DNA from: Setophaga petechia
Taxonomy: Eukaryota > Chordata > Aves > Passeriformes > Parulidae
Length of the DNA stretch: 64,000 bases
Assembly (NCBI GenBank): GCA_024362935.1
Contig: JANCRA010000005.1
Location: forward strand, 20,410,235 to 20,474,234
Direction: 5' to 3'
The notes below the pieces were generated by a model. That model was given only the letters and a program-made list of their open reading frames with translations. It was not told the origin of the DNA and did no database searches. This document shows, piece by piece, positions 13,358-25,580 of this stretch. The position numbers and the translations under genes were made by a program. The number at the start of each line of letters is the position of its first letter. Position 1 is the first letter of the stretch.

Positions 13358-13527
13358 TGTTGATGAGAAAGCTCCCCCCACTCCTTCAGAAGAATGGGAA
13401 GAACGATTCCCTAACACAAAGCTTCCACCCTCCAACACCAGGCAGTGTATATCCCACGGAAGATCCCAAAAGCAGCCTTTCACTCAGTCAGTCTCCCTGC
13501 TCGCATTGAAATGGAACGCAGGGGACG
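13358..13527 (-). other. 5' untranslated part of the first coding exon
   Basis: This segment lies between the family-type ATG and a good predicted splice acceptor. On the minus strand the acceptor reads a pyrimidine-rich TTTCTTTCTCTCC run followed by ACGTAG, with a branch-point-like TTGAT just upstream. It contains an in-frame TGA (13484-13486), so translation cannot extend further up in this frame. If transcription instead starts here without splicing, the leader would simply be continuous with the CpG island. Confidence 0.55.
13480..13506 (-). other. Short upstream ORF in the neurabin-like leader (8 codons)
   Basis: On the minus strand an ATG at 13504-13506 opens an 8-codon frame (MRAGRLTE) closed by TGA at 13480-13482, about 120 bases before the main ATG. 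Its start context is weak, with T at -3. It would lie in the retained exon whether or not the first intron exists. Short upstream ORFs commonly lower main-ORF translation; that role here is inference. Confidence 0.4.
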
Positions 13528-14136
13528 CTACGTGGAGAGAAAGAAATCAAAGCGCGTGAATGGCCACATCGGGAGTTATCCCCAGCGCGGATCACGGTAT
13601 CCGGAAAGCCATCTGCAGAGACACAGAGAGTTTCCATTAACTCGGGGCCCCGCCGGCGTGTGACACGAATCCGAAACTTGGGCTGGGAATCGCAGCCCAA
13701 GACCTCTCTGCGGGATAAAGCCCATTGTGTCGGCCGGGACGCGCGGACCCAGCTGCTCCCCGGGCACCGATCTGACGGCTCTGGCGAGGGATGCGGCGGC
13801 AGGCGGCCCCCCCCGGCAACCTCCGGCTGCCGCCCCTCCGCTAAGGGCCGTCCCGGGCTGGACCAGGCCAGGCCGGCTCGGGCGGCGGCGGGGGAGGGCA
13901 GCGCCAGCCCTTCCTGCCGCCCGGGGGAGGCCGGGCCCGGGCCGGACCGCGCGCACGCACCGCGGCGGGGCAGGACGGAGGGGCCCGGGCTCTCCGCGCC
14001 GCCCGCAACGGGGGAAGCCACAAGTTTCGGCCCCAAGTTGGGGCTTCCCCGTGGTGGCGCTTTGCGCCGCGGGGCCTGCGGGGCGCGCAGCGGAGCCGCC
14101 CCGGTACCTCGCCCCAAACTTTCCGAGCCAGCCTAC
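13528..14136 (-). other. Probable first intron of the neurabin-like gene, inside the CpG island
   Basis: On the minus strand this interval starts with a CAG|GTAGGC donor (boundary 14137/14136) and ends with the pyrimidine-rich acceptor ending ACGTAG before 13527. Both sites are good but the pairing is predicted from sequence alone. A GAG|GTACC donor about 30 bases further in is an alternative. The interval is GC- and CpG-rich. Its long open frames on both strands reflect GC richness and resemble no family. Confidence 0.4.
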
Positions 14137-14168
14137 CTGGGGGCGGGGGTCCTGCCGCCTCCTTCCCC

Positions 14169-14213
14169 TCAGCGTTCCCAGCTGCCCAGCGGCCGCACAC
14201 ACCACGCCATCAT
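14169..14213 (-). other. Upstream ORF in predicted exon 1 (14 codons, double ATG)
   Basis: On the minus strand a frame begins with two consecutive ATGs (14208-14213), reads MMAWCVRPLGSWER and stops at TGA 14169-14171, before the predicted donor. The second ATG has A at -3 and G at +4, a strong context. It would be in the mature leader only if the transcription start lies right of 14213 and the 14136/14137 donor is used. Confidence 0.35.
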
Positions 14214-14235
14214 TATCCGCCGCCACAGCCGCCCG

Positions 14236-14274
14236 CCTTTCCTCTCTCTCTCTCCCTCCCACTCCCACCCCCCC
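14236..14274. repeat. Polypyrimidine/polypurine tract next to the GGC tract
   Basis: On the plus strand 14236-14260 is pure C/T, including a run of CT dinucleotides. It continues as C-rich sequence to 14274 with single A interruptions at 14261 and 14267. GA-rich tracts like this are common at vertebrate promoters and can bind GA-binding factors or form triplex DNA; either role here is inference. Confidence 0.7.
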
Positions 14275-14279
14275 GCCCT

Positions 14280-14303
14280 GCCGCCGCCGCCGCCGCCACC
14301 GCC
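14280..14303 (-). repeat. GGC/CGG trinucleotide tract in the promoter/leader
   Basis: On the plus strand six GCC units are followed by ACC and a further GCC. In transcript sense this is a GGC tract with one GGT interruption. It is short and interrupted. Its place upstream of the predicted exon 1 donor means it may be transcribed. Confidence 0.8.
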
Positions 14304-15019
14304 CCGCTCTCCTCACTCCACCTTCCTCCCGCCCCCGCGGCGTGCTCAGAACCGCCGCCCCTGCCCGCCCGCGCCGCTCCCCGGCCTCACGCTGCTCCGC
14401 GCCCTCCTCCGCGCCGTGTCTCGGGCCCGCCCGCGCGCGCTCCCTGCCTCGCTCGCACACAAAGAGAGGGAGCGGCGGGCGCGCCCCTGCTCCGCTCTCA
14501 GCGCCACGGAAGAGACGGGCTGGGGGCGGCGGGCGCGACCGGCCCGAGGGAAGCGCCTCCCGCGCCGGGATATACCACGCCATAGCGGGATACGGGTTTC
14601 GGATGATACCATGTCGGCGAAGCGAGCCGCCGCGGGGCAGCGTCGGGGCGCTCGGCGCCCACCGGTGCCTCCGCCGGGGTAGCTGGAGACGGTGGGGCGA
14701 GGGACGCTGGAGAAACGCGAGCGCCGAGCTGCCGTGATGCTGCGCGCTACTTTCAAACCTGGGCGGCCAGCGCGGCGCGGAGAGCGACAGCTGCCGCGAC
14801 CGAGGCTCGGACGGTTGAAGTAACAACAGTGCCAAGCATTTCTTTTTCCCCTTCTTCCTTTCAAAAATCGAGTTGGTGTTAGCCGCTCCCGAGCAGGTCG
14901 GTATCAGAGCACAGGAGGATCCACCTGCTGCCCCTGGACACCCTGACGTGCCCGCGCAGGAGCGGGGCTGAGCCCGCTGGGCTCCCTCGCACGCTCCCCG
15001 GGCGGGAAGTCACTGCAGC

Positions 15020-18000
15020 TCCCCAAGACCGGGAAACTCTTGCTCATCACTGATAGCCCCAGGCAGCAATAGCCGCAGTTTAGAAAGCAGTGTTCCATAC
15101 GTTCAGTTCTCTCGTTTGTTAGCTCAAATAAAAGCACTGGCTTCAACCTACTTATCAAAGACGGGATTTGGACGACTGTTTGATTTCCATGGCAGTTCCT
15201 TCCATATGAATAAAGCTCACACAAAATTAATAGAAGAGCACAGAAGAAGAGTACTGGTAGTTACCAATTACCTGGCAACTGTTGTTGGCGCCTGACAGCA
15301 AATTGTGTAACAGTTATTTAGAAGTCTAAATACTTAGCTCCTTGGGAAAAAAAAAGCGTCACTGGTTTATTACTCAAGTCTATGATGAAATTTATACATT
15401 CTCCCAGACATCCTAATTGACTCTGGCTTAACTTGAAGTCACAACCTTGATCTAACATCTATGTTATGGTATTTCACAGCTTGATCTAAAATCTGTAAAC
15501 AGTTTCAAATTACCCTAATCATGATTTTACAATAAAATAAAATCTTATTATTGATATAAGTCTTTCCAAAACAGAGATGACATTGTTCAGACTTTTTTCT
15601 GTCTTTTCAAACATTACAAGGGCAGTGGAATTTCACCAAGGTCTGCTATTAGCAGTCTTACATACACTTGGTAACACTATTTTGAGTAAAATTTTAATGC
15701 AGTTTCACTGTAAGAGCAACAAATGTTTCATATTTTGAATATGTAGGCCTTATCAAGAACATGTAGAGGTGATCTCCCACATGCTACACAGGTGGTCCTT
15801 CATATTTGTAGGTTGGGTTGAAATTGCGAGGCTTAACCACCATCTTTCAATAAATAGTCTACAAGAAGCTACTAAGCAAATGTTTTTTTCACAAACCAAA
15901 GGTATGTGCAAGGTTGCTCAGCAGTTAAAGCATTGTGGGCAGAGAACATTCTGCATTCTGATCAGGGAACCTGGCAGTGTAGAGGAGACTGTTCAAAGGA
16001 AAAACGGCAAGAGTTCAGGAAGAACATAAAAACAAAGCCCAAAGCAGCTCTAAACCACGCTCAGGAATGCCCGTGGCCTTTGTACTGGGTGCTGGCTTAA
16101 AGAGACGAGCAGGAAGGTACTCTTGTGTTTTGAACTCTCCCATAAATGAGAAAGCAGGAATTGTAATTAGAAATCCTGAAAACAGATTTAATTGCATCAA
16201 AGGACTCCTATTTCTTTACGATTTCCCATCCTAATTAGGAAAATATACAGGTTATTTTACCTAGCTGTTCTGCTTAGGAAGGACAATATTTATCTATGTC
16301 AGTTTTCTGGGTTTTCTAGTGAGAAAGCCTGAATTGCATTCAAGATGAGTGGAATGTGAGTGTGAAAGAAAGAATAGATTTCTTTACTGAAACAATTTAA
16401 AAAGGTGGGAAGGATTCAAGATAAAGACCTCTGGATTTTGAGCAATAAGTCTGGGAAGGTGACGTAGTTTATGATTTCATCATAGTGAATAACTGCAATA
16501 AAACCTGGGAAGAGTATCTTGCATATTCCGTCTGTGGCACTTTCCTTGAAAGATGATGAAATAACGGTGAGTAAGCAAATGGTTTGCACTGAGAAAGAAG
16601 CATCTACATTTTGTTACCTAAACTTAGGAAAAAAAGGTATTTGAACAGGAAGCTTGGCAGCACAAAGTCTTCTTGGGGGAAAATAAGTGTTGCTGTATAT
16701 GAAGTTGTGAAGCTAATGAAGATTAGAAGATTATTTTAAGAAAATATTTTTCTGTCATTAAGGAACAATTAAAATGTTCTGGAAGTATTTCAGTCATATT
16801 CAGTATAATTCAGACAGCAATTTTGAATTTGAAATAGAGCACCTTCTGTAAGTCTGGCAGGTAATTTTGTGATTTCAATTACTAGAATTAAGAAAGCAAG
16901 CTGTAATTGTAGAAGACTACTTATTCTAAATACAAAACTAAAATAATAAAGTAGCATTTTACATTAATTGCTTTGTAGCACTTCTTCACTAAAATACAGT
17001 ATAACTAAAACCCCAAACTGTATTTAATGGTCAATAACATTTAATCAATGAAGGAGGAGCAAAAAGTTTCAGAGCAGCTGAAGAGAGACAAGTAATTTGG
17101 TAAAGGCAATGCAGCAATGACTGCAGACAGATATGGAACAAAAATCTGCCGAAAAAAAGCTCAGCATCAAAATATGGTCAAATCCATGAAAGACATTTCC
17201 CAGGGGGTTAAGGGCTGGACCAGCCAGGCTGTCATATAGTACCACGTGAAAAAGGATACAAAGATACCCTAGAAGAAAGTGACAAAAACCAGAGCACCAC
17301 TGTGGAAAGAGTTGCAGTATGTGATGGTAAACTTAGGCAGATCTCAAATGGGGTTCTCCTAACAGCATTTTGAGGACAGCATTACAATTGTGCAGCAGGA
17401 TCCTAAAGACTACAAGTGTTACGGGTGAAGAAATGCTTTAAAGAAGAGCTAATTAAATTTGACTCAGTTTCATTCAAATTGTGCTGGCTAATGTGACAAT
17501 TACTGCATGCCAGCAGTGCCATGAAGAAAGTCTGAGACATCCTTGTGTTGTTCTTCACGATTGTGTATGATGACATACATGTTTAATATTTATTTTAATT
17601 TCTAAAATTGAAGGCACAGTGGTTTGGGTGAGTTAATGCCTACTCCAGGTTTTGATGCTCTTTCCTCAAGCTTCTCCCCAGCACATTCAAGAAGCAACAG
17701 GTAAAATAAATACAGTGGTTCAAGTTGAAATAACTAACAGCTAATCCTGTAGCTTTATTTTTGTTTTCTCCTGCTATTGTGACTCCTGAGACTCTCCCAT
17801 TCTCCCATTCTGTGGTCAGCTGAGCCAAGTTATATAGAAAAAGCCCTTTGGAAAGAGTTGTGCTTACTGGTGGATGCTTTATTTTATAGACCAAATATCT
17901 AATACATATCCTATAACTAGCATTTAGATCTAGAAAAAAAATCACTATCAGTGCAAACCTTAGTAAGATTTATTTTTAGTGCGAGTAACTATCCTAGTGA

Positions 18001-21000
18001 GCAGTGTTATTAACAAGATATCGATACTCAGGACTCCTAAGTCTTCAGCTTGCATGGCTCTCTCTCATTGCAGTAGTATATATGTCACAGCAAACTTTAA
18101 ATATAGGATATGAAATGGAGTTTTAGAAAGAGTGCTAGCAAAGAAGGGCTGCCCTCTCTCATTCCCCAACATACCTGTCATGCACAGCTCCAGAGAGGGG
18201 CCATTCTGGTGAATTATACATCAGTGTCTACTTTGCTGGATTAAATTTAATATATCAGTATTTTCTTTGCTGTTCTCTCATAGACTCATAGGTCCTCTCT
18301 GCAGAAAGGTGAATTTAATAATTAGTTCTATTACATCCTCCTACAGCCCACCCAAGATGCTATTCCCCAGAAATGCTCTGAATTAATACCCTGACCACAT
18401 CTTCTGGCCACAGAACCACGAATGTTAAATGAAGGTTGGTGGAACATCACTGAAACCTGCATTGAGCACAGCTGGCCTGCCAGCACATGTTGCTAATGGT
18501 CTTTGCAAACTGAGGAAAGCTCCCTATGTTACAGCTCCAAGACATGTTGAAGATAAATGTAGAAGAGTTTCTGAAGTCTCAAGAATCTCCTGAGCCTCAA
18601 AGTGAAATATTGGCCGTTGAATTTCAAAGTTGCATTTAAAAAAAGAAAGGCAGTTATTTATTGCCAGGAAGGCTGAACAGACGGAGAGTTTCCTCCCCTT
18701 TTAAGCCTCATTCCTGAAGTGTCCAAACCATCAGGCTCACTTGCTACATTGTCAAGTTCATGAGTGAAAAAGAACAAGGGAGGAAAGCAATGAGCACACT
18801 GTGTAATTGTCTGAAATGGTGGTTCAAGACCATGCTGGGTTTCTCAAGCACAAAAAACAGATGTCAGCCTGACAAGGAGGCAGGAATCTCAATAACAGCA
18901 CCCCACTGAAAGCTGGTGGAAAACAAAACTCTGTGAGTGCATTTTTCAGCTTCATAACTACAGTACTGTTGGCATAAATTTTACAGGATTTACAGGATTT
19001 TAAGAAATAAAGGTTTTGGTTATTGTTGATTTAACTGATTTCCAGTGCAAGAAACATGCTGTTGTACAGTCTCTGCATCTGAGTGTCTCCTACTCTGCAA
19101 GGACTTGTGAAAATGGGCCAACTGGTTCAACCAGATTTGACACAGGCTGAGAGTTTTCAACAATAGTTACGTTCCTACCAGCTTCTTAAAAATAGGGAGC
19201 CGGAGGGAGAGGGGAGAAAGAAAGAGCTTGCAAGATCAGTCAAAGGAAATGCTACAGCAAGAGATCACCCCTTATAAGCCTCCAGATAATCCTGTATAAG
19301 CCACACAGGACTGAAACCTGATGAATATATTAGTCACAAGAAAAGCCTTATTTTGAAATTGTATCTTTCTTAAAGCCAAAGTCAGTCAGCCAAGAGACAC
19401 ACATTGGGAGGTTCACTGGCTACTTCAGTACTAGAGTTCACAGCACAATTTTTTAGTCTGATGACACTGGTTTCTGTCTGACAAAGCAGTTCTATACAAA
19501 ACCCCAAGTGTTTGTTATGCCTCTCTATGTATGCATAACATACCTTAAGGATTTTTCAGATAAAAGATGACCTTAAATACTTTGAAACTAAGTCCAAATA
19601 AGGTATCTTACTTTTAATATTCAGATTTCATAGTATTTCTTAAATCATAGCTATATATAAGCAAAGAGAGAAGTATACAGAGCCTAGAGTTTAGACTTCC
19701 ATCTAAAACTAAACCACTGCAGTTTAAAAGCAAATCAGAAGCATTCTAACTCTGTAGCTTTCATATTGAAGTATTAGTTATATTAGTAAAAGCAAAAAGG
19801 AGAAGCATGATCTCACACACAGGTGAGCTCTGTCCTTCAATTATTTATTCTTTCAAATAAATAAGGCAGTATTTTGAAATTCTGTCAGTCCAAATATTGC
19901 TTAACACCATCTAGATTTATAATATACATAGAAAAAAAGTAATAAATCATTAAAAGTTAAAAAACATTACATAAAACAAATTGAGCTTCAAAAATTCAAT
20001 TGTTTTTTTATAGGTAAGTCTGAATGATAATCATATCAAATAAAGTGAAAACAAAAGATGAGATAAAATAGAACACAGAATTTAGATATAGGGTATAAAT
20101 TACACCACAAAGATAAAATATTTTTTAGCCAAATTTAGAGTCTATTTTGATATTTCCAAATCAAAACATTCGGTTTTTATTTTGAAAATAAATTTCTCAT
20201 TTAAAAAATTAACAGGACAAAATATGTATAAAGTGAAATATTTAGACTAAAGAAAACATTTTGCATTAAGAGGAACTAATTTTATTTTTCTTTTAAGTAC
20301 AAAAATTTGCATTTCATTTAAACTGAATGTCACCCCTCTCCCCCCTTATTTTTAATTTAGGTTTTGAATTCAACAATACATTGTCCAGATGTACCAAGAA
20401 ATAGCAAATTTATAACTGAAGTCTTTCCTGCTGTAAGGCCTAAAGGAAGTAGGAAAAAGAAACTTGAATTCCTCCAATCCAAGCAAACAGGTGATCTGTC
20501 AGAAGCAATCAGAATGCTATTCTAAGATGACTAAAAGAATAGTATCTGATGAATAGAAGGCCTTAACTGCATCTGCACAGGAGAAAGACCTGACAATCAC
20601 CAGTTAAAGAATCTGATCTAATTTGAAAATTGCTACCAGACATTTGCCTTGTCACTTCTAAAACAGTTTTAAAAACATCATTAGGAACTGGTGGGTTGTC
20701 TCTGTTTCAGCAGCTACTACTAAGGGATTCACTTTGACAGAATATTGATGCAATTGGACATATTCAAGATGCATATCAGCACTTCCTGGGAAGATAAACA
20801 AAGCCTTTGTTCTTTTCATTGGTTGGCTGAAGTGTCTTTTTTCACAGGGGTTGGAATCAGACTGGCTGATTTCCTAGGTGTCACATCTAGAGCTATTCCA
20901 GAATTTTGTTTCCTGCAAAGCTTGTTTTGTATTTCTGATTTTTGGAACAGAAGGGTGAAAGGCAATTCACAGGAACTTTTAATGCAGGAAATACCATTGA

Positions 21001-24000
21001 GAGATAGGTACTAAACTGAGGGGCCTTCAACTAAATATCCTTTAGAAACAAACTGTTAAAAAGATTATTCCTATATAATTCTTCGTGTTATTCTTACAGC
21101 AAAATTTACTGAGATATTCTCATTTAAGGGACAAAACACTTATTTCTGTGTCTTCATTTAAGTAGTAACGTAGTACAACTAGTGGTCAGAAGTCAACTTA
21201 CTGATTTCAAAAGATTCTGTGTGTGCATTTAGTACCTCCTTACACCATGAGTCTTAATAGTTTCAATAAGACTTTAAACAAGAAGAATACCTTTGTCAAT
21301 TAGTCTGAAGTGCACTGAGATAATTATACAATCATGTTGCCTCTGAAATTAACGTGATTTTGATGAGGTTCATGAGCAGAGTCCTTAAAAGCCATTCCAC
21401 ATACTCACTTGGTGTATCTTTGCCTGCAAGCCAGCACTAAGGCAGAGGTTTTCCATGACTGTGATACCATCTAAAGTGTTGAGCTGGCAAGTCCATAGCC
21501 TTCCACCAGCACTTGGAGGGCAGGTCTCAAATGTCACAGCACAGGAAGCAAAACTGGGTAATTCTCAAGTACAGCTGTGCTGAATCATAGGAAATGAAAG
21601 AGAGCTTCACTTTCATTATAGACTTTCTCTACATTGAGTTTTAAACCTCTAACAGCAGAGTTACAGGCTGAGCCTGAAAAGCTGTACTTTAGTATGGTCA
21701 CAACAACTGCAGTTTATGTTTCAAAAAAGCTGATTACAGCAACTGGATTTAAACATAAAAATAAAACCACAGAGCTGCTCACATGGATGTCTTATGGGAT
21801 GAGTAGATGAGTACAGAAAAACATCACAAGATATAACAGGAAGGACATTAGAATCAACAGAGTATTTGCCTTAAGGCACAATTTAGCTCAGATACATTCA
21901 TTGTCCCTCTAGCTCTAGGTGGAGATCGTAGCCCTGTGGTAAAGTGTGCTGGTAGTGTAAATTATGCTGTGTTTGTAATCCTTCCAAGACTGGTGTCCTA
22001 ATGAGACTTTGGAAGACTTTGTCTAAGAAGACTTAGACTGTCAGCAAAAACCCAAGTCCTTGGATGTGCTCATATGTCCTATTTTGCAGGTCACACAGTA
22101 ACCTAGCGTGCCTTTGGAAGATCTGTTTTGGAAGCATGGATGTGCACTGGATAATTTTGGCTGCAAACTTTTCCACGAAGTCATTCCCCAGTACTTGGGC
22201 TGACGTTCTAAACCACTGAGCATTTTCAAGTAGCTGCCCATTTTTTAACATCAGTAATTGTCAGAAAATGTTTCTTGCTCCCTAGCTCCTACGTTTCTTC
22301 CCAAAATTATTTCTGAGATGCACACTAGGCAACATTCAGCTCTGCAGTAACAAATGCTCACTAACTTGTCTATTTGTACTTTAATTGTTTGACTTGAACT
22401 GTTATTTTTCAGCATCTGTTTTCCAACCCAAAAGACTCCCCAGTACAGGCTAAAGTAGGAATTTTAAACTTGAGCAGAGTCATCTCCGTGTTGTTTCACT
22501 CTTGTTGACTTCTTCGTTTTTTCTCTGCTGTGAAAGCTTTGCGCACATGGTGTAACTACCCAGATTTTCTGAGAAAATACTAGAACCAGTTCCATAACCA
22601 TAGCAAAACCCTTGGAAATTATTCCAGAAATAGCATCTTTCAGGTATGTATGCAAAGGCATGTGATGTGGAAAAGAAGTTGAGTTGAAATAAATGGCAAT
22701 ATGCCATGGTCTACTAATAAAATAAGTTGATTTACTTAACATTCAATTCACATTGGACTTCACAGATGTTCAAAATATGACCAAGTTAACTCTACTGGAA
22801 TCAGACTCTGCATATTTGGCCTCACTATGTAGTACTGCTTCCCTATGTGCCACAAAGCCTCAGTTCACTGCCACAAACTGAGGCAGAATTTTTGAGCTGG
22901 TTATGCTTGGTGTAGTGTCCTTCACACCCATTTCAGGTGATGGAAATGAGCACAGCTCACCACACTCCCAGACACCACTACTGTGAAATTTGACCCTTTC
23001 TGGGTATAGGGAAATTTAGAAGAAGTACAGGACAGGAGTGCAATAGTAAATTGTTTTCTTTGAACTTGTTTGAGTGCCACTGTGGTTATATCTGAAGATT
23101 TTATTAGATGTCACAAGGTGAGAGCTGCATAGCTTGTTCATCACTCCCCTTAGCTTATTCCTAGCTAACAAAAGCTTGTAGTCATAAAAAGTTGTTATTC
23201 TGCTTGTTCACAAAGTTTCTTTTGTGCTTAAATACATACACATTTAAAAGAGGAATTCTTTGAGGCATCTTCTCTTTAAAATAAGACTGTGACTTGAAGC
23301 TCCTTCAAATTAGTACAAAAGTACATATGCATCCATTTGTCAAGATGAAGTTCATGTGAAAACACCTGTAATCAGTCACAGCCATGGCCTTTTCTACATT
23401 TTCTGCACCCTGTAATCTGTCCACTAACTGCACCTCTCTGTGAGTTGCCTCTCAGGCCCCAAGCTAGGCACCAGGAAACATCAAAAATACTTTGCTTCTT
23501 ACTTCAAAATGAATTGAATTAAAGGTACAAAATGAAAAACTTTCAATTTAGAAATAGACAATTTTTTTGATGATTAACTGTTAAAATAAAAGTTTTAAAG
23601 GAAAAAAAATTATCATAGAAAGAAAAAAAAATCACCATGTTTCATGCCAGTCATTTCTATCCATGATTTTGCTGCTTAGGGAAAAAACAGTTTTGGAAAA
23701 TATCCTTGCAAAGGAAAGCACTTAGAGTAGATTTAAAGTCAGTAGTCATCTCTGGCTTGCCTTTGCTGGACTTATGGACTGTGGAGGAGATCCAGAGTTT
23801 GTGTGGTAGTAAGTCTGAAAATCTGTTCAAACCTCTGTTTTATCCAACAGAGGTCATCAATGTGGTCTCATCACATCTCAAGAAAAACTATTATTCTATA
23901 AAACATACTTAAATTTAATGTATAAATTTCTTATATACCCTAAAGTTCCACTGTTCATCTTTACCAAAGACTGTATTTTGTCTTGCTCTGGAGGCTTCTT

Positions 24001-25290
24001 TCTGTTTTACAGTCATTTTGTTAGCCTGTCTAGACCACAGTGTGAGGTCATCATTGAGCCATCCGTGAAACCTGTTTGGGGTAGGGTGCCTGCAACTCCC
24101 TTCAGCTCAAATGTTATTAGAACATGCTCAAAAATGAGGGTAAGTCAGGCCAAGTCATACTTTCCCAGCAGAGTACAGGTTCTATGATCTGTTAGTAGTA
24201 GATTTACTATTACAGATAATACAGCTATTATTCTGTCATAGGTTTATTTTAGAAGTACTTAGAAGCCATTTCAAGCTAATCGTAAAATATTTTCCTATGA
24301 ATATCTGAATTTACACTAAAGTCAGCATATTTATGTGGCATGAAATTATTTCACTTATAGCACTGGAACAAATGTGGGGAAAATGCCTGAAATCTGAAAA
24401 CACATGTCAAAAGAAAATATTCTCAATCAGATGATGGGGAAGGAAAGGCATCACTTAGTGGTGTTTTGTGAAGAAGCCAGTGTGACCCCTCCTTCTGTGG
24501 CTCCAGTGTTTCAGGGCATACAGATTCATAAAAGAAAAAAACTTGCAAATTTGATTGGTTTGTTGTTAACAGAAACAAACCAAATGTTGATAGTGAACTT
24601 CTATTTTGATTTACCCTCCATGAACTTCCATGCCAGAAGCAATTGTTTACATGCATGTGTTGCAGAAGAAGAAATATGCTCAGTGAGGGTTTCTTTATCC
24701 CACCTTGGAGTGTAACAAGGTGATTAACACCTTGTTCTACAGAGAAATAAAAAGCCTTTTGAAGTAAAACTTTACTTTTTGGACAATGTTAAAAGAAAAA
24801 AGAGCAGTAGCTTTTGTTTTTTGTCTCTTTGAGTTTTTTGGATTGTTTGGGGTTTCTTTGCATTGTTCTTTGTGTGATATAATTTTAAATCCGTAAAACA
24901 CGGAGAAACGAGTAGCACCAGATACAGCATGTGTTCAATTTCTTATGAAGCTTTTTGAAGTGAACACTTTGCAAGCTTTGTTGATAACTATGTAATCTGC
25001 TTATTTCCAAGAAATCCTAGGCTTTATTTACATCCATATTTTTACTATACAACTGCATTTAGTTTGGCATCCCTCATACGAACCATATCCTCTTAAAAAA
25101 CCCAACAAACCATAGTAAGTTTTTACCTGACTCTTGAAAAAGCTGCTTCCAAGCTTGTCTTCAGAAAGGAAAGGAAATTGAAATATTGCTAGATGTTTGC
25201 ATAGATATGAGTTAGGTCCTCAGGATTTACAAAATTATAGTATTTTCTTAAATATTATAATTTTGTCCCAATAGCAAACCCTAAAGAATG
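15020..25290. other. Non-coding stretch upstream of the CpG island, no gene recognised
   Basis: AT-rich sequence in which all open frames are short (under about 105 codons) and resemble no family. A GTCTAAG/CTTAGAC hairpin with a 4-base loop sits at 22021-22038. A markedly AT-rich part lies at about 19.85-20.38 kb. I see no repeat family I can name and no tRNA or small-RNA signature. Confidence 0.6.
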
Positions 25291-25299
25291 CCAGTACTC

Positions 25300-25580
25300 A
25301 CTGAGTCCACTTGGACATCAAGCCACGAACCACAGCTGTTTGAGTGTGACCATCCACCCATTTCCTTATCCACAGAGTGCTCCATCCATCCAACCCTCAC
25401 CTCCCAGTTTATAGACAAGGATGTTGTGCAGGACAGTGTCAAGTGCTTTTTGATAGGTAGATGATGTCAGTCTTTCTCTCCTCATCCACTACTGCTGTAA
25501 ATTCATCATAGAAGGGTCACTAAATTACTCTGTCATGACTTGCCTTTAGTGAAGCTTCCTTATTTTCCATGTGCTTTTTA
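25300..25580 (-). mobile_element. CR1 LINE fragment, reverse-transcriptase region, antisense
   Basis: Reading the minus strand gives VDEERKTDIIYL followed by a frameshifted remnant of the family's FSKAFDTV and HNIL blocks, which is the core of CR1 reverse transcriptase. The plus strand matches the familiar reverse-complement CR1 text at several blocks (the hindered-tail GTGTCAAGTGCTTT region, TAGATGATGTC, CATCATAGAAGG, CATGACTTGCCTTTAGTGAAGC). It has frameshifts and stops, so it is dead. The ends are fuzzy and no target-site duplication was identified. Confidence 0.8.

Larger units (their letters stand above)
14137..14330 (-). other. Probable non-coding first exon (3' part) of the neurabin-like gene
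   Basis: This is the segment directly upstream of the predicted CAG|GTAGGC donor within the CpG island. The transcription start cannot be read from sequence, so the right-hand limit is arbitrary and could extend to about 14.8 kb. It holds a short upstream ORF, a GGC trinucleotide tract and a purine-rich tract (in transcript sense), each listed separately. A first exon without coding sequence would fit the family-type ATG lying in the next exon. Confidence 0.35.
13540..15010. promoter_or_regulatory. CpG-island promoter of the neurabin-like gene
   Basis: CpG density rises sharply at about 13.54 kb, peaks at about 13.8-14.75 kb and falls away after about 15.01 kb; the rest of the window is CpG-poor. 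It has GC boxes (CCCCGCCC at 14271-14278, GGGCGGGGG near 14141) and a CRE-like TGACGTG at 14944-14950. I see no convincing TATA box with fixed spacing, so dispersed initiation is likely. Position at the 5' end of the minus-strand coding exon makes it that gene's promoter. Such islands often fire in both directions, but no plus-strand gene is recognised to the right. The limits are by eye. Confidence 0.85.

Noticed and set aside
13358..13483. Extension of the neurabin-like frame 42 codons further upstream
   Set aside because: That start is GTG, not ATG, and is preceded directly by an in-frame TGA. The family start MMKTE follows.
13576..14835. Long open frames (up to about 419 codons) on both strands of the CpG island
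   Set aside because: They overlap in several frames, are Arg/Pro/Gly/Ala-rich and resemble no family. GC-rich DNA lacks stop codons by composition.
17040..17500. Possible decayed coding sequence (purine-rich, Lys-rich frames)
   Set aside because: Frames are broken and I could not match the fragments to any protein family, so I do not call a pseudogene.
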